The position numbers and the translations under genes were made by a program. From Gerris lacustris (taxonomy: Eukaryota > Arthropoda > Insecta > Hemiptera > Gerridae): 64,000 nucleotides of DNA. Below the pieces are notes generated by a model. The model searched no databases. It worked only from the letters and a program-made list of their open reading frames with translations, and had not been told where the DNA came from. Shown one piece after another: positions 53,501 to 62,500 of this stretch. The stretch's first letter is position 1; every line of letters begins with the position of its first letter. The stretch lies in assembly GCA_951217055.1 (NCBI GenBank), contig OX578283.1:60455832-60519831 (forward strand), read 5' to 3'.

Positions 53501-56500
53501 GAGTGCGTAAAGTTGCATTTTGCATGCGAGGGTGCAACTCCACGCATGCAAAATGCAAAATGCCGTTTTCGCACGAGTTGCGTACCGTACTTTATCTACG
53601 ATTGTTAGATTTAAATAATAAATACAGAAAATAATAAACTTGCTGTATATAAGTTCGTATCTCTCTCTTGATAAAGATGGCATTAATTCTTGAGTTGTAT
53701 TTTTTTACCGAATTAATTATTTCTGGAGGAGTATTATTCTCCACATTTTCGTCAAAGTCACTTGATTCACTCATTGTTTTTCACTAAAAAAGAACTCGAT
53801 ATAAACAGTTACTTTAAATTAGTTTCGTTAAATGTAAACAAACTAGCTAATCGTGCGTAAAGCTGAAGAAGTCCTCTTCTTTGCCGCACTAGCGTGGTAA
53901 AGAAGAGGAATTATTTAGAACTATGAGACGCGCATGCGCAATGAATACAAGTACGTAAATAATCACTTTCTACGCATCTTAACAAAGATATAATGTTTGT
54001 ATTTCGTATCAATCGTAGATAAACGTAATTAATATATCCTCATCAGTTATTTAATCGATTTATATATCAATTGAAAGGTAATTTTATTCCCAATCCAACC
54101 GTATTAGGTTGCCTTATTCTAAATTAAAATTCTGAATTTTAGATCTAAAACCTAGGCAACCATAGATTCAACCAACTTTTTGATAAGGCAACCTAATACG
54201 GTTGGATTGGGAATAAAATAACTTTTTATTTGATATAATAACTGATGAGGGTATATTAATTACGTTTACACACCTGTTTATACCTGGCAACTCCATAGTT
54301 GGCCACAGGGGAAAGTAGGCAACCCTTATTTTTTTAATTCCTTCTTCATAGAAGTCCTTCTTTCATAGTAAAAAATTAAAAGGTAATTAACCAGAACTGA
54401 CATGTTTTCAATAGCGCTAATCTCGATGTCTCCTGCGTCAGTTATAGGAATGCATTCGCTCGGAGCGTCAGAACCAAGATGATATAGATAGACGAATCCA
54501 GCGTCGTAACCACTTGGTGACAACCAGTAACGTCCATCTATATATCTAAACAGAATAACAACATTCACATTAATTAATACACATAAATAAATTTGGGGGC
54601 AGTCCCCCGCCAAGTCGAGCATAGCCGTACCATCCTTTACTGGTCAACTCACGGCAATTTGGACCCCCCTTTATTATTTTATTAAAGATACTTAGATTTA
54701 TAAAATTAATTTTAATTTAAAGTTCATGACAAACTGAACCAGAAATAAAAATTTCACACCTCTACCTATAGTAGTTCATAAGATATATCAGCCTAAAGTC
54801 TGGGGGCAGTGCCCCCGCCAAGTCGAGTACAGCCGTACCATCCTTTACTGGAACCAACTCACGGCAATTTAGACCCCCCTCTATTATCCTATTGAAGATA
54901 CTTAGATATATAAAATTAATTTTAATTTACAGTTCATGACAAACTGTACCAAAAATAAAAATTTCACACCTCTACCCATAGTAGTTCATAAGATATATGA
55001 ACCTAAAGTCTGGGGCAGTGCCCCCGCCAAGTCGAGCACAGCCGTACCATCCTTTACTGGAACCAACTCACGGCAATTTGGACCCCCCTCTATTATCCTA
55101 TTGAAGATACTTAAATTTATAAAATTAATTTTAATTTACAGTTCATGACAAACTGAACCAGAAATATAAATTTCACACCTCTACCCATAGTAGTTCATAA
55201 GATATATGAACCTAAAGTCTGGGGCAGTGCCCCCGCCAAGTCGAGCACAGCCGGACCATCCTTTACTGGAACCAACTCACGGCAATTTGGACCCCCCTCT
55301 ATTATCCTATTGAAGATACTTAAATTTATAAAATTAATTTTAATTTACAGTTCATGACAAACTGAACCAGAAATATAAATTTCACACCTCTACCTATCGA
55401 TAGTAGTTCATATGATATATGAGCCTAAAGTTTTGTTATTTTGTCACTCATTAACTGACTCACTCTCTCACTCATCATAATTCTAAGACACTTCTAACAT
55501 TCCTGGAAACATGAAATTTTGTAAATAAGTAGAGTTTATTGTACAAATAAAGGAAAAATTAATTAATTCGAAAAAATCTGGTTCTTTGTCCCTTTCAAGG
55601 CCAAGTCTAATACAAAAATCGCCTATTCAAAATATTGTAAAAAATTAAAAAAAAAAAAAAAATGTAAATAGCGCCACTAGAGCTACCTAGTGGAAAACTT
55701 TAAAAATAAAAAGTGATTTTGAGAACGTTCGTTGATGTTGAATTGACATAATTGATTGACAGTTATCTTAAGCGGACCTCACACGGTCAATATATTGACT
55801 CAATATTTGATTTCTGTCAATATATTGACCGTGTGAGGTGTTTATTGAAGAAATATTTGTCGTTGTCAATATATTGACGGAGCTTCAATAAAAATCAAAC
55901 TTATTTGATTTTTATTGAAGCTCCGTCAATATTTGGTCGTATTGTAGCGCTGTCAGTGGCAACTCGTGAAAACTTTTTCCAAAACAAACCTAAAAGCGGA
56001 CCTCCCACGGTCAATATAATTTCCTTCAATATATTGACTCAATATATTGAAGGAAAGTATATTGACCGTGTGAGGTCCGCTATGTGCAAACATATTTACT
56101 CCAGATAATATTATTTAGTTCAATTTGAACTCCCACCGACTAAGTTACGCGAAAGATTAACAAGAACAAAGAAAGAATAAGGAAAAATTGTTTGGGGCAA
56201 CGAAACATTACTTACAAAAAGAAGTGAAACCCCAACAAAAACACTAGTGTAAAAAAAATAAGCCAAGTCTCGCGTAAAAAGTTGTGAGATGATAGGTTTA
56301 GCCAAGTCTGCCACTGTCCGAGTAAGTTCTACTAGGTCTAATTTATCCAGTGCAAGTACATGATGTTTGTCTGTCCATCTCTCTATTCTCTTTCCCAAAT
56401 CACTCAACACGTTTAAATTTAAAAAATAAATTCTGACTTGGCAAAAACGCACCCCAAAGAGGCTAAAATTAAATTCAGTGTCGTATACAAATTTGTATCC

Positions 56501-59500
56501 TTGTGCTGCGACGCTCAAATGAAAATAATAATATTTATTATTTGATTTAAGTATGTGGTGTGTATTTGCCAAGTAAGAAAATGTTTTTAAATTTAAACGT
56601 GTTGAGTGATTTCTGAAAGAGAGTAGAGAGAGGGACAGACAAACATCATGTACTTGCACAGGATAAGTTAGACCTAGTAGAACTTACTCGGACAGTGGGA
56701 GACTTGGCTAAACCTATGATCTCACAAATTTTTACGAGACTTTTTTTACACTAGTGTTTTTGTTGGGATTTAGATCTTCTGCAAGACCATTCCGAAATTT
56801 TGTAATTTCCGAGACCACTTCCGAAATTTTGTAAATCACGTTTCAAAGTCAATCAGTGCCAGGGACGAGGTCAATGATATTTTGTAGTAACTATTTCTTC
56901 TTTATCATAATTACCTGGCAAAGAAAATAGTGCAGGGCTTCGCTGGGTAGTACAGAGGTGGAAGTTCTTCCTCTTCTTCAGAATCATCTAAACAAATTAA
57001 ATTTAATAAATAATTTTGATTTTTTTTTTTTTTTTTAAATTGAAAATTATAAGTATAAATTCACAAGCCTCCCAATAAAGTCAGTGGTCCCTATAAAATA
57101 CCTGAAATAAAAGTATTAAACATTTTTATTTTCATTTAGGAAAATTCTTAGGAATGGAACATCCTGAGCTCTCGTTGGCTCCCTTACTGCTTTTTTTTTA
57201 GGGTTTCGTTACTAAACCCAAAAAAAGAAACCCTTATAGTTGCGTTCCTGTGTCTGTCTGTCTGTATGATTTTAATCATTTTTGAATCAAAAGAGATAAA
57301 AAAATAAACATTTTAAGTATTAAAGATCGTTTTGATGCGCACACAGGATAAATATAGTTAACAAAAAATTATCAGCTGTTCAAATTCTTAATGGCGGATA
57401 GGTAATTTATGTAAAGCGATAGAAAAATTGAATTTTTGAGTGGGGTATATCAATTGAAAGGTAATGAAAAGTAGATTACAAAAATATATATAACACTGTG
57501 CTTTAATTTTTCATCTTTTGTTCAACATTAAAATTTTGTGATGGTGATTTTGGTCGTTTTTTGGATTCCCGGGCTCCAGAACCCGGAACTTCGTTCTGCC
57601 ATAAGGAACTTCGTTCCAAAAAAACAACTATAATATAAACTTACGTAGATAGAGGCCCTCGTCGATGACAATCCCCGGGTTTTCTTCCTTCATTTTTGCC
57701 AACTTTGCTTTTTTATTCCTGAGTTTTTCTGTTCTCTTGGTAGTCTGTGCTTTGGCCACAGCATCTCTTAAAATCTCCGATTTAACACTTCGAAACACTG
57801 TGTCAGCAACTTGTACTGGATTTAAATACTTCTCTGACGGTTTGAACTCCATGATACCTTGAAACGTAGCTTCAGTAACTCTACCATTAGTACAGCAAGC
57901 GAGTATCGTGAATTCAGTCTAAACAGTCAAACAAATCACATCCAATTATATTAGTTGATATTTATACATTAATAGTTATTTATGCACCTAGGGAATAATG
58001 TAGGATATTATTTCCCGTGTGACTGAGTTGATTCCTTCGGCTTTGCCTCAGGAATCAAGGCAACTAAATCCCGAGGTGAAACCGAGGGTATCACGTATTC
58101 CCGAGGCGTAGCCGAGGGAGATAATTATAACAAGGGAATAATAATGCATTATTCTCGAAGTACATACAACATTTTATCTCCTGAAAAAGCGCTGTATAAG
58201 ATTTAATCAATAAAGAAAACATTTGTATTTCTTTATTAAACGAATTAAATACAAAAATAAAACAATTAAAAATCACTTTTAAAGTAATATAAAAAAAAAA
58301 AAGTTCAACGAAAGCTAAACAAAGCATCGTAGAATGACTCGCAATACATCTGGGAGTCGTAAAGCAGTGTTACCAACTTGATTTCAATCACTTCACTATA
58401 TTTGCCATTCATTCTCTACTATTTACAAAATAATTAGGTTGGCGAACGTGGATTATACTCCCGTTTTTATTTCCCTGTTTTCACATTATTTCCCCGTTTT
58501 TAAGAAAGGGGATGTAAAGGCCAACATTATTACCTATAAACTAGCCTTGAAAAGTTACTTTTCGTCCCTATTGGAGATAAAATATAATAAATTAAAGACA
58601 CAAAGCTAACAGAATTAGTGCACTATTCGTTCGTCTTAGTGACTTCAGTTATGAATTAACAGTTGTAGTACAGTAAAATTATGCTCAAACATCCAGAAGA
58701 AAGTTCTACCCCGTGCCAAATTGTTCTATACTCTCATTACAGTAAGTGATAGAAAATTGCAGAACGAAGAGCATCGGGTTAGCGTGGAGGGGGGGAGGGA
58801 GTGTGTAAAATGGTATGTTTTAATAGGTTTTCACAAATATTTAGAAAATCATGAGATCTACCTCTAACTTTACACATAGTACAGAATTAATTTACATCAA
58901 ATGTTAAACAAAACTGCTATATATGCGCTTTTGTGCTGAAGTCAACGATTGCGGAGATAATATGGAGGGGTAAACAGAACATTATTTTTTTTTAGTTTGA
59001 TTGAAATTTGTCGAAATTGAACTGTATGTAAATTTTAGTGACGCAGTGTGTAGGAAGGATATATCCCTTCATTGAGAGGTCATTCGGGAATAAAAAAAAT
59101 GATACCATTAAATCTCACAGTTTTCGATATATTTGAAAAAAACTATTAAAACATAACATTTTACCCTCTTTTCACCTCCCTCCACACCAAAACTGTCGCT
59201 CTTGCTTTTGGTCACTTTCTACAAGGAGAGTATAGAACAATTTGGCGCTGGGTAGAACTTTTCTTTTTGGATATTTGGGTTTGGACAACTTTTAAGTTAG
59301 TTTTTCTACTTCTTTAGATTGTTAATCTCCTACTATGTTGTTTTAGAATAAAAATTATTTTTACTAAATATCTATTAAGAAAATGGGATGTTTAGTCCAA
59401 TGTATTTTAAGACAAAGGAATATCACACTTCTGTTTTGATAAGGGGAGTAACAGTCTAAAGAAGAACATTCCCTACACCTTGTTTAGATTGTTACTCCCT

Positions 59501-62500
59501 ATCCTATTGAGACCAATGGATTCATTCATTTGTCGTTCATTTGTTGCTGGCTACGAAACTTCATCCGCCAAGAAATGGGATTTTTCAGTTGAATTAGTTA
59601 TGATATTTAATGATGTAATATTATTTCACTTTATAATAACGATTATTTTTGTGGTGACGATTCTTTTTAGGGTCCGTAGGCAAAACCAAGGACCCTTATA
59701 TTTTCCTGCGTGTGTTTGTCCGTCCGTCCAGTCGCCTGCTCTCACGGCTACACATTTCGTCCGATCACTTTGAAATTTGGCATGTATGTGTCTTGTACCT
59801 ACCCACATATTTTAAAAATATAGCGATTTAAAAAAAAAATAGGGTAAAAAAACTTAAGGGTTAAACATTTTTTTTTTTTTTTTTTTTTCGACACCTTGAT
59901 CTGAGCTGATTACAAAAATATATAATTCTTTAGTTATAACTTTGATAGGGCGAGCGTAGGCAAGTTTGAAGTGGGTGTGAAACGTGTCCCCCCCCCCCCC
60001 TCTATCTCGCTTATGTGAAGTGCAAAAAATCTGAAAAAATTACTGAACATTCTTCGACCAAAAGTAAAGATACCACTTTTTGGAAATTTCGAAAAAAATA
60101 TTATTTTATTTTTTATTGACAAAATACTTTTTTTTTTATAATTATGGTCTTTTCGATGTATTTATATGGTTGTAGTCCGGTTCAGTGGCAAAAAAATACT
60201 TTATCAGAGTGTGTTTTGAGAAAATCAGACCCTTTGGTTCAAAGTAAGCTTTTTAGCATTTTAAAAAATCACTGTTTATACACTTTACAGTTAAACACTA
60301 TATAGTGTGGCCTACGGACCCTCGCTGTGTGCTGACTAGCACACACTTGACCTGTTTATTTTTTTTGGTAACCACAAGAGCACTTTCTAACGAAAGCTAG
60401 CGAACAGCTGGTGCCAACACTTGCACGCTCCTATACTTGGAACGTGCAAGCGTTGGTATCCCAGTGTCACAAGCTCAATCGTGTATCATGTAGAAGAGCA
60501 ACAAAACTATTAAACATGTTAAGAGAAGCTAATAGCAGATAAAACAGTAGGTTTTGTCATCTTGTCTTACCACACCAAATTTCCATGACAAAGAGTAAAT
60601 AGGTCCCGGCCCAGTCATTAATCCACAGGGAACAAGTTTCACGTAATCTTTATAAGGCAACAACCTGAAAATAGTTTTTAAAAAAATAATATAAATTAGT
60701 GTGGCACATAGCTTCCTCGCGTACTTTAATGATGTTATACTCTTTACTAACTCCGTGGCTCAACAGCCTTTTAAGGTTTTGGGCCTGCCAAAGGCTGTTA
60801 TGCTTTTAAACCCCATTATCATCTTATCTATTTAATTTTTCCCTCCTTTTTTTAAAACATTAATCAGAATTATTTTTATTTTAAAATCTTTATTTAACTT
60901 GCAATGTATGTATGTATGTATGTATGTATGAAGGTATGTATGTATGTTCAGGTCAAATCTTGAAACTGAATTTTAAAGCAGTTATCCTCAACCGATTGAA
61001 TTGAAATTTTGCATACAGGTTTAGTTTGGATGACAATGCATGGTTAGCTAAGTGACGTCATTCTAAATCCAATATGGCGGACAGCACAAGATGGCGGACT
61101 AGTTATTTTATAAACATGCCCATTATGGGACAACCTGTGGTCTACATTCACAAACTATCCGAATTTGTTAAAAATCAGATAAGTATTTTTAAAGATATAG
61201 GTCTAAAAAAAACTAATTAAATTCTGCTGAAAGATGGCTAAAAGTATTAAAATAATGCAATGTCATCGTGTTCTGAGCTATTCTAAAAGTTTCAAATGTC
61301 TAGCTATTCGGGAAGTTAGTTAAAAATCTATTTATACTGGACAAACAAACAAACAAACAAACAAGAAAGCAAGCTAATAAAAACGTAGTAAAATGGGCTA
61401 ATTCATTATAATTTGACGAGTAGATTTTAAACTTTTTACATTAAAATTGTCGTTCGTTAGAACGATCACCTTCCTTTCGTTACGTTCGGTAAGTTCGGAA
61501 GCAGTAATGAAATAGAAGAAGTTGTTTTATAGGGGATAATCGTAATTTTTAAGATAATACCAAAACTTGATAATTGCGGAAGATCAGGGTTTGATCCTCC
61601 TCCGGGAAGGATGATTATTTTACAGTGAATTATACTAAACGAGCCCTTAGGCCCGTGGCAACGAACTTAGTTTTATATTTAGAAAAAAAAAACAAGTAAA
61701 ATTTAGATGTTATTATATCTATTTAAAGACCTACAAATCATATTTATTTTTATTGGAATAAATGTGGTTGCCTTAGCTTGGCAATAACACATCATTTCAA
61801 GGTTAGTTCTCGGGACACTACTCGATTCTATGAAGGATGTTCAATAATATTCCCTACAAAATGGAAGAAACTGAAATATGCATTTGAGATAGTTTAAAAC
61901 GAGTAGTATCGGAATGATTAAGTTACAGAATTTAATTTTAATTTTAACCTGTAGATAAAGATCGAGGCGTCATCACTTCCAGATGCGAACAGATCGTCCT
62001 CTTCTCTCAGTGAGAAACACGATATTCTCGAACTATGAGGTTTCAATGCCTGTTAACAGTAAATAATAATTGTTATTAATTATTAATAACATAATAACAA
62101 TAGTTATTTATGTAACTAGGCAGCAAAATGGAATTTTGCTGACAAACTTTTAAGTTTTAGTTCCAAGCCGAAGGCGAGGATAGGCTAAGCAAATTTACTG
62201 CAGAGGCGAAGATTAGGCAGGAAATTTACTATTTTACTGACGAGGCCAAGCCGAGTCAGGAAATTTACATGTTGACTGACGAGGCGAAGCCGAGGCAGGA
62301 AAATGTTAATTACCTGCTAAGGTGTAACCGAAGCAGGTAATCTTTAACCGAGTCAGGAATGTTTCCTTTGCTGCATAATTATAAGCAATATTTTATCTAC
62401 TAACGGCGGAAAAATTACACTAATTATTATTATCCTCCCTTTTTAATATATAAAAGATTTAAAGAAATTAAAGTTCTAAAAAAAACGAAAGTTAGAGTCA

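Noticed and set aside
56120..56659. 179-codon protein gene on minus
   Set aside because: It covers the arms of a foldback element; no domain, no splice context, and it extends past the element edge only by chance.
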